Assembly (NCBI GenBank): GCA_900468065.1 | Contig: UBTA01000012.1 | Coordinates: 2,468-44,449, forward strand | Reading direction: 5' to 3' | Length of the DNA stretch: 41,982 nucleotides | Source: Hyphomicrobiales bacterium | GTDB taxonomy: Bacteria > Pseudomonadota > Alphaproteobacteria > Rhizobiales > Rhizobiaceae | In this document: positions 16,740 to 24,548 of the stretch, piece by piece | How the letters are laid out: every line of letters begins with the position of its first letter | Numbering within the stretch: position 1 is the first letter of the stretch | Position numbers and translations under genes: made by a program | The notes under the pieces: model-generated | What the model was told of the DNA's origin: nothing | Seen by the model: the letters and a program-made list of their open reading frames with translations, nothing else | Databases searched by the model: none

Positions 16740-17228
16740 TCAAGCGCTGGCGGCGGTGGCGATGACGGCAGCGAGCTTTTCGAGGCTCTGGCTCCAGCCT
16801 TCTTCCATGCCGTCGAGCGCAGGCAGCACAGCTTCGGTTGCCCTGAGCACTTGAGCATGCAGGGTCATCTCGGTCTTGCCATCCTTCTCGGTGAAGGTCA
16901 CCGTATTGAGCGCTTCAAGCATGGGGATGCCGTCTTCGCCATCATAGGTGCTGGTAAAGACCAGACGCTCGTTCTCGACGATTTCCTTGAAGGTGCCGTT
17001 GGACGGGTACATTTGCCCGTCCGGTCCCTTCATGTGGATGCGAATGACGCCACCGGGCCTGAGATCGACCTCGCAGACGGGATTGGTAAAATGATGCGGC
17101 CCCCACCATTGAGCCAGATGATACGGATCGGTCCAGACCTTGTAGACCAGTGCTGCCGGGGCATTGAATGTCCGCGTCAGAACAAGATTGGCCTTGTCTG
17201 CCGGGACAACGTCAGCTCTTGCGTTCAT
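16740..17228 (-). CDS. AHSA1-type SRPBCC domain protein
   Basis: A 162-residue protein of the activator-of-Hsp90-ATPase-homologue (AHSA1/CalC) branch of SRPBCC folds. It shows the usual start LTRTFNAPAALVYKVWTDPYHLAQWWGPHHFT, the PGGVIRIHMKGPDG turn, and the C-terminal DGMEEGWSQSLEKLAAVI helix. The reading frame overlaps the end of the ArsR gene by 17 bases. Of two near ATGs, 17228 is preferred because AGGGAG lies six bases upstream, while at 17234 it would touch the start codon. ArsR plus AHSA1 pairs are common in alpha-proteobacteria, but the ligand and role are not established from sequence. Confidence 0.9.
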   Translation of the reverse strand: MNARADVVPADKANLVLTRTFNAPAALVYKVWTDPYHLAQWWGPHHFTNPVCEVDLRPGGVIRIHMKGPDGQMYPSNGTFKEIVENERLVFTSTYDGEDGIPMLEALNTVTFTEKDGKTEMTLHAQVLRATEAVLPALDGMEEGWSQSLEKLAAVIATAASA

Positions 17229-17565
17229 TTCCATCTCCCTTTTGAAGTTTTTGCAGGTAGAGATCGAGCTTATCGAAACTCTCCTCCCAAAATTGCCGGT
17301 AGTTATCGAGCCAGGCGTTGAGATCCTTCAACGGTCCTGCCTCCAGCTTGCAAGGACGCCACTGCGCCTCCCGCCCACGGCTGATCAGCCCAGCCTTTTC
17401 CAGAACTTTCAGATGCTTGGAAACGGCCGGCAGGCTCATGTCGAAAGGTTCTGCCAGTTCATTGACCGATGCCTCCCCCAAGGCCAGCCGCGCCAGGATC
17501 GCCCGCCGCGTCGGATCGGCGAGCGCCGAAAGAGTTGTGCTGAGTTGATCCTGGGTCATTTGCAT
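17212..17565 (-). CDS. ArsR-family winged-helix regulator
   Basis: A 117-residue regulator with a single winged helix (residues about 8-85): STTLSALADPTRRAILARL, then SVNELAEPFDMSLPAVSKHLKVLEKAGLISRGREAQWRPC. It has no obvious ArsR metal-site cysteine pair, so it may belong to the non-metal ArsR group often coupled to SRPBCC proteins. The start is 17565 or the second ATG at 17559; neither has a ribosome site, and the predicted leader is only about 25 bases. It overlaps the AHSA1 gene downstream. A strong promoter and a dyad lie directly upstream, consistent with autoregulation. Confidence 0.9.
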   Translation of the reverse strand: MQMTQDQLSTTLSALADPTRRAILARLALGEASVNELAEPFDMSLPAVSKHLKVLEKAGLISRGREAQWRPCKLEAGPLKDLNAWLDNYRQFWEESFDKLDLYLQKLQKGDGNERKS

Positions 17566-17598
17566 TAAACCATAAAGTTAATTAACTTGAAGGTTAAA
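17565..17598. promoter_or_regulatory. ArsR-type operator dyad
   Basis: AAGTTAATTAACTT (17575-17588) is a perfect 14-base palindrome. Symmetry continues outward through ACC/GGT and neighbouring AT pairs to about 17565 and 17598. It covers the predicted -10 box, start point and start codon of the ArsR operon, a position that fits repression. Confidence 0.65.
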
Positions 17599-17623
17599 TA
17601 AATCGAACTGGATCATTTGTCAA
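17595..17623 (-). promoter_or_regulatory. Sigma-70 type promoter of the arsR operon
   Basis: On the minus strand, TTGACA (17618-17623) and TATTTA (17595-17600) are separated by exactly 17 bases. This is the best promoter match in the window. Transcription would start at about 17588, inside the palindrome described for the operator. Confidence 0.7.
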
Positions 17624-17839
17624 CGGCCCTTTCGAAGACCATCGCCGCCGCCGGAAACGCAGTTTTCCTTGACGCGCCCTTTTGAATATGGTCTCACGCC
17701 AGCCATACGGAATTTCCGATATTTTCCGCCGTTTCAGGCATCGATCGGGCATTTCCTTCCCTTAAAAGCATGCGCCTTCACATCCGGACGTCTCCTTTCC
17801 GGCGGAAGGCCGAAAGCACGTAAAGCACGGGCCAGGATC

Positions 17840-19294
17840 ATGACAGACAGACCAGTCCGGGTGCGCATCGCACCTTCCCCTACCGGCGAACCCCATGTCG
17901 GCACCGCCTATATCGCGTTGTTCAACTATCTCTTCGCGCAGAAGATGGGTGGCGAGTTCATCCTGCGTATCGAAGACACCGACGCGACCCGCTCGACGCC
18001 GGAATTCGAAACCAAGGTGCTGGACGCGCTGAAATGGTGTGGCCTGAAATGGTCGGAAGGCCCGGATATCGGCGGCCCCTACGGCCCTTACCGCCAGAGC
18101 GACCGCAAGGACACCTACCTCCCCTTCGTCGAAAAGATCGTTTCCAACGGTCACGGTTTCCGCTGTTTCTGCACGCCCGAGCGTCTGGCGGAAATGCGCG
18201 AGGCACAGCGCGCCGCCGGCAAGCCGCCGAAATATGACGGCCGCTGCCTGACGCTGTCGGCAGAGGAAGTCACGACACGCATGGCTGCCGGCGAACCAAC
18301 CGTCGTGCGCATGAAGATCCCGACTGAGGGTTCCTGCAAGTTCGTCGACGGCGTCTACGGCGAAGTCGATATCCCGTGGGATGCGGTCGATATGCAGGTC
18401 CTGCTCAAGGCCGATGGCATGCCGACCTATCATATGGCCAATGTCGTCGATGACCATCTGATGAAGATCACCCATGTGGCGCGCGGCGAGGAATGGCTGT
18501 CCTCGGTGCCCAAGCACATCCTGATCTACCAGTATCTCGGCCTCGAGCCGCCTGTGTTCATGCATCTCTCGCTGATGCGCAATGCCGACAAGTCGAAGCT
18601 CTCGAAGCGCAAGAACCCGACCTCGATCTCCTATTATTCGGCCCTCGGCTACCTGCCCGAAGCGTTGATGAACTTCCTCGGCCTGTTCTTCGTGCAGATC
18701 GCCGAAGGCGAGGAAATGCTGACCATGGAACAGCTGGCGGAAAAATTCGACCCGGCCAACCTGTCCAAGGCCGGCGCGATCTTCGATGTGCAGAAGCTCG
18801 ACTGGCTGAATGGCCGCTGGCTGCGCGAAGGTTTGAGCGAAGACGAATTTGCCGCCCGCGTGCTCGCCTGGGCCATGGAAAACGACCGTATCAAGCAGGG
18901 CCTCAAGCTCTCGCAGTCGCGCATTTCCAAGCTTGGCGAACTGCCGGATCTGGCAGGCTTCCTGTTCAAGTCCGATCTGGCCCTTGACGCCTCTTCCTTC
19001 GCCAAGGTCAAATCGAGCCCGGAAGAGCTGGTCGAGATCTTCAACACGGTCCAGCCGGACCTGGAAAAGATCCTCGAATGGAACGTTGAGTCGATCGAAA
19101 CCGAGTTGCGCGCCATCGCCGACCGCATGGGCAAGAAGCTGAAGGTCATCGTTGCGCCGCTGTTCGTCGCCGTCTCGGGCTCGACCCGCTCGCTGCCGCT
19201 GTTTGACTCGATGGCCATCCTCGGCCGCTCGGTCGTGCGCCAGCGCCTGAAGGTCGCCGGACAGGTTGCCGCTTCGATGGCTGGCTCGAAATAA
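17840..19294 (+). CDS. gltX: Glutamyl-tRNA synthetase
   Basis: A 484-residue class I aminoacyl-tRNA synthetase charging tRNA-Glu (non-discriminating forms also charge tRNA-Gln in bacteria with GatCAB). The HIGH-type motif lies in PSPTGEPHVGTAY (residues 12-24) and the KMSKS-type motif is KLSKR at 253-257. The C-terminal anticodon-binding helices include GLKLSQSRISKLGELPDLAGF. The ATG at 17840 gives the family N-terminus MTDRPVRVRIAPSPTG; AGGA lies very close upstream (two-base gap). The frame is open back to 17669, but that extension is unlike any synthetase. lysS follows on the same strand after 213 bases occupied by a large palindromic element. Confidence 0.97.
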   Translation: MTDRPVRVRIAPSPTGEPHVGTAYIALFNYLFAQKMGGEFILRIEDTDATRSTPEFETKVLDALKWCGLKWSEGPDIGGPYGPYRQSDRKDTYLPFVEKIVSNGHGFRCFCTPERLAEMREAQRAAGKPPKYDGRCLTLSAEEVTTRMAAGEPTVVRMKIPTEGSCKFVDGVYGEVDIPWDAVDMQVLLKADGMPTYHMANVVDDHLMKITHVARGEEWLSSVPKHILIYQYLGLEPPVFMHLSLMRNADKSKLSKRKNPTSISYYSALGYLPEALMNFLGLFFVQIAEGEEMLTMEQLAEKFDPANLSKAGAIFDVQKLDWLNGRWLREGLSEDEFAARVLAWAMENDRIKQGLKLSQSRISKLGELPDLAGFLFKSDLALDASSFAKVKSSPEELVEIFNTVQPDLEKILEWNVESIETELRAIADRMGKKLKVIVAPLFVAVSGSTRSLPLFDSMAILGRSVVRQRLKVAGQVAASMAGSK

Positions 19295-19348
19295 TGGTCG
19301 CGGCCTTCGGGCGGCGGGACACACGGGATTTGACGGCGTAACTATTTT

Positions 19349-19479
19349 CTCCGTCATTCCTGTACTCGTCACAGGAATCCAGCCACGGCGCGTCTGCGCC
19401 GTGAAAAAACACTCTAGGTCTCTCGCGCCCAAGGACTTGGGCGCAGTGGATTCCTGTGACGAGCACAGGAATGACGGAG
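19349..19479. repeat. Three-armed palindromic intergenic element
   Basis: The outer arms at 19349-19381 and 19447-19479 are 33 bases each and complementary with one mismatch. Inside lie two perfect hairpins: CACGGCGC/GCGCCGTG at 19384-19403 and GCGCCCAAG/CTTGGGCGC at 19425-19444. The 131-base unit would fold into a three-way junction as RNA or extrude a large cruciform as DNA. It resembles the small palindromic repeat families of rhizobial genomes, but I cannot name the family. It lies between gltX and lysS. Confidence 0.9.
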
Positions 19480-19507
19480 GCCGCAAACCGTAACACGGAA
19501 CGCGACA

Positions 19508-21004
19508 ATGTCTGACAACAAGACCGAAACCGCCCTCTCCTCCGACGTCACCGAAGTGCGCGCCCAGAAGCTGAAAATGCTGCGCGAAAAGGTCGGCGAC
19601 GTCTATCCGGCGCATTTCCACCGCACCATCACCAATGCGGAACTGGCCAGCAAATATGAGAGCCTGGAAGCGGATGTGGTGACGGAAGATGTCGTCACGG
19701 TGGCCGGACGCGTCTATTCCTCGCGCAATTCCGGCATGTTCATGGATATCCATGACGCCGGCGGCAAGATTCAGATCTTCTCCCACAAGGATACGACACC
19801 GGAAGACGCCCGCACGCTGCTGCCGCTGATCGACATCGGCGACATCATCGGCGTCACCGGCGTGGTCCGCCGCACCAAGCGCGGCGAACTGTCGATCAAT
19901 GCGCAAGAAATCACCATGCTGACCAAGTCGCTGCTGCCGATGCCGGAAAAGTGGCATGGCCTGTCCGACATCGAGCAGCGCTACCGCAAGCGCCATCTCG
20001 ACATCATGACCAACGAGGACTCCAAGCTCCGCTTCCAGCAGCGCTCGAAGATCGTTTCGGGCATCCGCCGCTTCATGGAAGACGACGGCTTCATGGAAGT
20101 CGAAACGCCGATGCTGCACTCGGTCTATGGCGGCGCCACCGCCGAGCCCTTCAAGACGCATCACAACACGCTGAAGCTCGACATGTACCTGCGCATCGCG
20201 CCGGAACTGTTCCTGAAGCGCACACTGGTCTCGGGCCTCACCGACAAGGTCTTTGAAATCAACCGCAACTTCCGCAACGAAGGCGTCTCGACCCGGCACA
20301 ATCCTGAATTCACCATGATGGAATGCTACTGGGCCTATGCCGACTACGAAGACATCATGGACCTCGTCGAGCGGCTTTTCACAAAGCTCGCCATGTCGAT
20401 CCACGGCACCACCGAATTCATGTTCGGCGACAAGGAGATCTCCTTCAAGGGTCCGTTCAAGCGCGTGCCCATGCCCGACGCCGTGAAGGAAGCGACAGGC
20501 CTCGATTTCATCGCCATGAAGACCGACGAGGAAGCCCGCACGGCTGCCAAGGCTGCCGGTTTTGCAGTCGAGAAAGACTGGACCTGGGGCGAATGCCTGG
20601 CCTTCATCTTCGAAGAAAAGGTCGAAGCCACGCTGATCCAGCCGAGCCACGTGACGCATTTCCCGAAGGACATCTCACCCTTTGCCAAGGAAGTGCCCGG
20701 CGAACCGCGCCTGGTCGAGCGTTTCGAGACCTATTGCAACGCCTGGGAACTGGGCAATGCGTTTTCGGAGCTCAACGATCCGGAAGAGCAGCGCAAGCGC
20801 ATGGTCGAGCAGCTGGAACAGGCGCACGCCCGCGGCGAAAAGGACAAGCAGCTGGACGACGAATTCCTCGATGCAATCGACCAGGGCATGCCGCCAGCTG
20901 GCGGCCTCGGCATCGGCGTGGACCGCCTGATCATGCTCTTGACCAACGCGCCGTCGATCCGCGACATCATCCTCTTCCCGGCCCGCCGCAACAAGGCGGA
21001 CTGA
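19508..21004 (+). CDS. lysS: Lysyl-tRNA synthetase, class II
   Basis: A 498-residue class II synthetase that charges tRNA-Lys. The N-terminal OB-fold anticodon-binding domain (about 60-150, VTVAGRVYSSRNSGMFMDIHDAGGKIQIFSH) precedes the catalytic core. Motif 2 is present in FEINRNFRNEGVSTRHNPEFTMME and motif 3 in GLGIGVDRLIMLLTNAPSIRDIILFP. The length suits the family. The ATG at 19508 follows directly after the palindromic element and has GGAACGCGACA upstream rather than a strong ribosome site. A hairpin follows the gene. Confidence 0.97.
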   Translation: MSDNKTETALSSDVTEVRAQKLKMLREKVGDVYPAHFHRTITNAELASKYESLEADVVTEDVVTVAGRVYSSRNSGMFMDIHDAGGKIQIFSHKDTTPEDARTLLPLIDIGDIIGVTGVVRRTKRGELSINAQEITMLTKSLLPMPEKWHGLSDIEQRYRKRHLDIMTNEDSKLRFQQRSKIVSGIRRFMEDDGFMEVETPMLHSVYGGATAEPFKTHHNTLKLDMYLRIAPELFLKRTLVSGLTDKVFEINRNFRNEGVSTRHNPEFTMMECYWAYADYEDIMDLVERLFTKLAMSIHGTTEFMFGDKEISFKGPFKRVPMPDAVKEATGLDFIAMKTDEEARTAAKAAGFAVEKDWTWGECLAFIFEEKVEATLIQPSHVTHFPKDISPFAKEVPGEPRLVERFETYCNAWELGNAFSELNDPEEQRKRMVEQLEQAHARGEKDKQLDDEFLDAIDQGMPPAGGLGIGVDRLIMLLTNAPSIRDIILFPARRNKAD

Positions 21005-21016
21005 GATAAAACTCAA

Positions 21017-21048
21017 AACGCGTCATCTGGGAAACAGGATGGCGCGTT
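21017..21048 (+). terminator. Hairpin after lysS
   Basis: AACGCGTCATC and GATGGCGCGTT pair through eleven positions (one G-U) around a ten-base loop, twelve bases after the lysS stop. There is no U-run, so termination would be weak or factor-dependent. Confidence 0.5.
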
Positions 21049-21116
21049 CCCATCCGCCCATGGAACTTTTCACCGTTCTGCGCGTCTATACCAGCAGAAT
21101 TTGAAAGGACCCCTCC

Positions 21117-21290
21117 ATGCTGAAATGGGCGCTTATTTTCCTGGTCATCTCACTGATTACCGGTTTTCTCGGCTTTTCAGGCGTTTCGGCCGCAACCGCG
21201 ACGATCGCGCGCGTGCTGTTCGCCATCGCCGTTATCGTCTTCCTGATTTTCGTCGTTCTTGCCGTCATCGCCGGCAACGCTATCGTCTGA
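21117..21290 (+). CDS. DUF1328 small membrane protein
   Basis: A 57-residue peptide, [12 protein letters not shown] onward to AVIAGNAIV, with two hydrophobic helices (about 4-24 and 30-54). The [20 protein letters not shown] start and the second helix match the DUF1328 (UPF0391/YtjA) family of small inner-membrane proteins. The ATG has AAGGA seven bases upstream. It lies alone after lysS. Related genes are often stress-induced, but no function is established. Confidence 0.85.
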   Translation: MLKWALIFLVISLITGFLGFSGVSAATATIARVLFAIAVIVFLIFVVLAVIAGNAIV

Positions 21291-21319
21291 TCCGGTTGGC
21301 CGGTATCTCAGTAATCCCG

Positions 21320-22213
21320 TCAGTGTCCGGCTGGTTTTTCCAGGGGGCTCACGGCGGGATTTTCCGTTTCGGGCTCAGCGGAAGGACTTGACGGCTTTTC
21401 GCTGCCGCCACCCATAACCATGGCCAGCATGGAGCCGAAGAAACCTTTTCCTTCGGGCTTTGCCGCGCTCTGCTCCGCCGCAGCCTCAGTGCCATGTTCC
21501 GGCGCTGCAGCGTCTTCGCCATGACCGGCAGGCGCCTCGCCACTCTCCGCTTCTTCGCCATGGGCAGCTGCGGGCGGCGCTTCGCCATGCGCGCTGCTCT
21601 TTGATCCGGCAGCGCCCGGTTCTGCCGCCGCCGCGGCAGCAACCGGATCGAAACAATCCGACTTGTCATCCATCGCCGTAAGCGTGGTCTTGACGTCATC
21701 CGTCGAGAGAACGACTTCGCGGCCATAGAAGAGACCGGCGCTGTTTGCCTTGGCATCCGTATAGCGGGCAACGAAGGGAGTGCTCATTCCCGGCAGCTTG
21801 GACGGATCGGGCGCAAACAGAACCTGGGCACCGACGGCAGCGCCGCGGCGGTCGGCACGGTCCGATGGTCCAGCCGCATCGAGAACCACGACCTGATACA
21901 GATCAGCTTTTTCTTCTTTGGCAAGCAACCCGGTAATGCGCAATGCGGTGCGGACACGATCGACCCCCGCGGCAGATTCCGTACTTACATATTTGCGGAT
22001 CCAGCGCTGGCCGTTACGGCGCATTTTCAGCGTCTCTATCGTGGTACAGGCGAGACCGGAGAGTGATGGTTTTTCCGGCCCGGCCATGCCGAGAAAGGTT
22101 TCCTTGCCGGAATAGACAGCGTATGCGCCGGACGCACCGGACAGCAAGAGAATGCCGGCAATGACGAACATCACCTTGCGGGGGAGACGTATCTTCTTGA
22201 AGACCGACTTCAC
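21320..22213 (-). CDS. Anchored hypothetical protein with HGE-type repeats
   Basis: A 297-residue protein I do not recognise. Residues about 13-33 are a membrane helix (KVMFVIAGILLLSGASGAYAVY), so the rest is probably periplasmic. Residues about 45-195 form a compact domain with three cysteines in total (two in the domain sequence LACTTIETLK and KSDCFDP). The tail from about 195 is low-complexity, rich in Ala, Glu, Gly and His, with spaced HGE-like units (AHGEAP, AHGEEA, GHGEDA, EHGTEA), then a Pro/Ser/Glu stretch ending in His. His-Glu tails sometimes bind divalent metals; that is only a suggestion. Start is GTG at 22213 with GGAG eight bases upstream. Confidence 0.75.
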   Translation of the reverse strand: MKSVFKKIRLPRKVMFVIAGILLLSGASGAYAVYSGKETFLGMAGPEKPSLSGLACTTIETLKMRRNGQRWIRKYVSTESAAGVDRVRTALRITGLLAKEEKADLYQVVVLDAAGPSDRADRRGAAVGAQVLFAPDPSKLPGMSTPFVARYTDAKANSAGLFYGREVVLSTDDVKTTLTAMDDKSDCFDPVAAAAAAEPGAAGSKSSAHGEAPPAAAHGEEAESGEAPAGHGEDAAAPEHGTEAAAEQSAAKPEGKGFFGSMLAMVMGGGSEKPSSPSAEPETENPAVSPLEKPAGH

Positions 22214-22511
22214 GTGTGCTGCTCCGTCATCAGCTTCAACTCCCAGGCACGCCGCTACGCAATTGAGCGGATGCTGGCACCACCCGCCTTCTGATTAAGC
22301 GCTCACCCTATCCTGACCACGTTTCGGAAAGTTTAAGCGTCCCTGCAGTTTGTTACCGGCGGCCAGCGGGATTTGCCCTGATTTGAGACTTTGCTCGATT
22401 TCAACCAGCAAAATCGGTTGCTCTTGGCCGACACCCCGCTAAAAGTGGCGAAACACCGGACGTTGCGCCTTCGGAAATCCGCGATAGCCTTTCAATCAAC
22501 GAAAAGAACAC
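22214..22511. other. Divergent intergenic region before the nucleoside hydrolase
   Basis: These 298 bases separate two divergent genes and must hold both promoters. I see no clear -35/-10 pair, no long dyad, no terminator and no coding signal. Confidence 0.4.
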
Positions 22512-23474
22512 ATGATGCATAAGGTAATTTTTGATACGGACCCCGGCGTCGATGACGCGATGGCCCTTTTGTTCCTGCACAATCATCCAGATATTGACCT
22601 TATCGGCATCACCTCCGTTTTCGGCAATGCCTCGATCGAGACCACGACGCGCAACGCGCTCTATCTGAAGCAGCAATGGGATATTGCAGCGCCTGTTGCC
22701 AAGGGACTTGGCGAGACACTCGACCCGTCGCGTGCCCATGTCGGCTGGCCGACCTTCATCCACGGCGATGACGGTCTCGGCAATATCGGCGTTCCCGAAA
22801 CTGTCGATCTCGCCTGTGATCCGCGCCCGGCCCACCGCTTCATCATCGACACCGTTCGCGCAAATCCGGGCGAAGTCACCATCGTCGCCGTCGGCCGGAT
22901 GACCAATCTGGCGCTCGCGCTTCGTGACGATCCGGACATCGCCGTGCTGGTCAAGGACGTCGTCATCATGGGTGGCGCGTTCGACATGCGGGGCAACATC
23001 ACTCCGGCGGCAGAGGCCAACATTCATGGCGATCCGGAAGCGGCAGACGCGGTGATGACAGCACCTTGGCCAGTCGTCGTCGTCGGCCTCGACGTCACCG
23101 AAAAGACGGTGATGACACGTGGCCGACTGGAAGCCATCGCGGCGAGCGGCGGAAAGCGGGCAAAGCTTCTGTCGGACATTTCGCAGTTCTACATCGACTT
23201 CTACGAACAGCATGTCGATGACGGCATGGTCGTGCATGACAGCTGCGCCTGCGTCTATGTCGTTGCCCCGGAACTCTTTACGTTGCGCAGCGGTGCGATC
23301 CGCGTCGTCTGTGGCGGAATTGCCGATGGCCAGACCATCCAGAAGGCCGACGATCATATCTTCCCACCGAGCGAATGGGACGACCTGCCCAGCCAGAACA
23401 TCTGCATCGGCATCGATGCCGAGGCCGTGCTCGATCTGATTTCAAAGACGCTGGGACAGAACCAAGCGGCCTGA
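22512..23474 (+). CDS. Inosine/uridine-preferring nucleoside hydrolase family protein
   Basis: A 320-residue cytoplasmic enzyme that cleaves the N-glycosidic bond of ribonucleosides, releasing ribose and base. The calcium-binding signature DTDPGVDDAMAL is at residues 8-19 (Asp10, Asp14, Asp15). Other family blocks follow: TSVFGNASIETTTRNAL, VGRMTNLALAL, VIMGGAFDMRGNITPAAEANIHGDPEAA and VVHDSCA near the C-terminal active-site region. Two adjacent ATGs (22512, 22515) are possible starts. The gene is followed by the exonuclease-ligase pair, but the 55-base gap and unrelated role suggest a separate unit. Substrate preference cannot be read. Confidence 0.93.
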   Translation: MMHKVIFDTDPGVDDAMALLFLHNHPDIDLIGITSVFGNASIETTTRNALYLKQQWDIAAPVAKGLGETLDPSRAHVGWPTFIHGDDGLGNIGVPETVDLACDPRPAHRFIIDTVRANPGEVTIVAVGRMTNLALALRDDPDIAVLVKDVVIMGGAFDMRGNITPAAEANIHGDPEAADAVMTAPWPVVVVGLDVTEKTVMTRGRLEAIAASGGKRAKLLSDISQFYIDFYEQHVDDGMVVHDSCACVYVVAPELFTLRSGAIRVVCGGIADGQTIQKADDHIFPPSEWDDLPSQNICIGIDAEAVLDLISKTLGQNQAA

Positions 23475-23529
23475 GCCCCTTAAAAATTCGCTGTGATAGC
23501 TGGCAGTCGTGCAATTGCCAGCTATCTTC

Positions 23530-24546
23530 ATGTCCATGAAACCGGAAACGCTGCTCTACCCGACGCCCAAGGGTCTCTTCTGCGAGAAGGGCGGCTTCTA
23601 TATCGATCCCGTCCAGCCCGTCGAACGGGCCTTGATCACCCATGGCCATGCCGATCACGCCCGTTCCGGCCATGCGCATGTGATGGCGACGCGCGAGACG
23701 TTGGACATCATGCGTATCCGCTACGGCGAGGCATTCTGCGTTAGCACGCAGGAGGCGACACTCGGTACCCGAACCGCGATCGGCAATGTCACCGTCAGCT
23801 TTCATCCGGCCGGCCATGTGCTCGGCTCCGCGCAGATCGCTGTCGAAGCCCTGGGCATGCGCATCGTCGTCTCGGGCGACTACAAGCGCCGCCGCGATCC
23901 GACCTGCCTCTCCTTCGAACCTGTGCCCTGCGATGTCTTCATCACCGAAGCGACCTTCGGCCTGCCGGTTTTTCATCACCCGGACGACCGTGCCGAGATT
24001 GCCAAGCTCTTGACCTCGCTGCGCCAATTCCCCGAACGCGCCCATCTGGTCGGCGCGTATGCGCTGGGCAAGGCGCAGCGCATCATCATGCTCTTGCGCG
24101 AAGCAGGCTACGGCGAGCCGATCTTCATCCACGGCGCCTTGGCAAGGCTCTGCGACTACTATGAAAGCGAAGGCATCGCACTGGGTGATCTGCGCGCCGC
24201 CACGGTTGATGCGAAAGACAAACAATCCTTCGCCGGTGCCGTGGTCGTCGGCCCGCCTTCGGCCTTTGCCGACAAATGGGCCAGACGCTTTCCCGATCCC
24301 ATTCCAATCTTCGCCTCCGGCTGGATGCTGGTGCGCCAGCGCGCCAAGCAGCGCGGCGTCGAATTGCCGATGATCATCTCGGATCACTGCGACTGGCCCG
24401 AACTGATTGAAACGATCAACGAGGTCAAGCCCGGCGAGGTCTGGGTCACGCACGGCCGCGAAGAGGCTTTGGTGCGCTGGTGCGAGCTGCAGGGGATCGC
24501 CGCACGGCCGCTGCATCTTGTCGGCTACGACGACGAGGGAGAATAG
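23530..24546 (+). CDS. Ligase-associated DNA exonuclease (metallo-beta-lactamase fold)
   Basis: A 338-residue nuclease of the beta-CASP/metallo-beta-lactamase type that accompanies ATP-dependent ligases. The zinc motif THGHADH (His38, His40, Asp42, His43) is present, as are FHPAGHVLGSAQ, VVSGDYKRR, ISDHCDW and the C-terminal VWVTHGRE. The known four-protein module has exonuclease, ligase, Lhr-like helicase and PdeM phosphoesterase; here only the first two are adjacent. Starts at 23509 (GTG), 23530 (ATG) and 23536 (ATG) are all possible and none has a good ribosome site. The stop lies two bases before the ligase ATG, so the two are coupled. Confidence 0.9.
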   Translation: MSMKPETLLYPTPKGLFCEKGGFYIDPVQPVERALITHGHADHARSGHAHVMATRETLDIMRIRYGEAFCVSTQEATLGTRTAIGNVTVSFHPAGHVLGSAQIAVEALGMRIVVSGDYKRRRDPTCLSFEPVPCDVFITEATFGLPVFHHPDDRAEIAKLLTSLRQFPERAHLVGAYALGKAQRIIMLLREAGYGEPIFIHGALARLCDYYESEGIALGDLRAATVDAKDKQSFAGAVVVGPPSAFADKWARRFPDPIPIFASGWMLVRQRAKQRGVELPMIISDHCDWPELIETINEVKPGEVWVTHGREEALVRWCELQGIAARPLHLVGYDDEGE

Positions 24547-24548
24547 CG

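Noticed and set aside
17762-20659. Open frame of 965 codons on the minus strand across gltX and lysS
   Set aside because: It lies antisense to two certain synthetase genes and the palindromic element, matches no family, and is explained by GC-rich third positions leaving antisense frames open.
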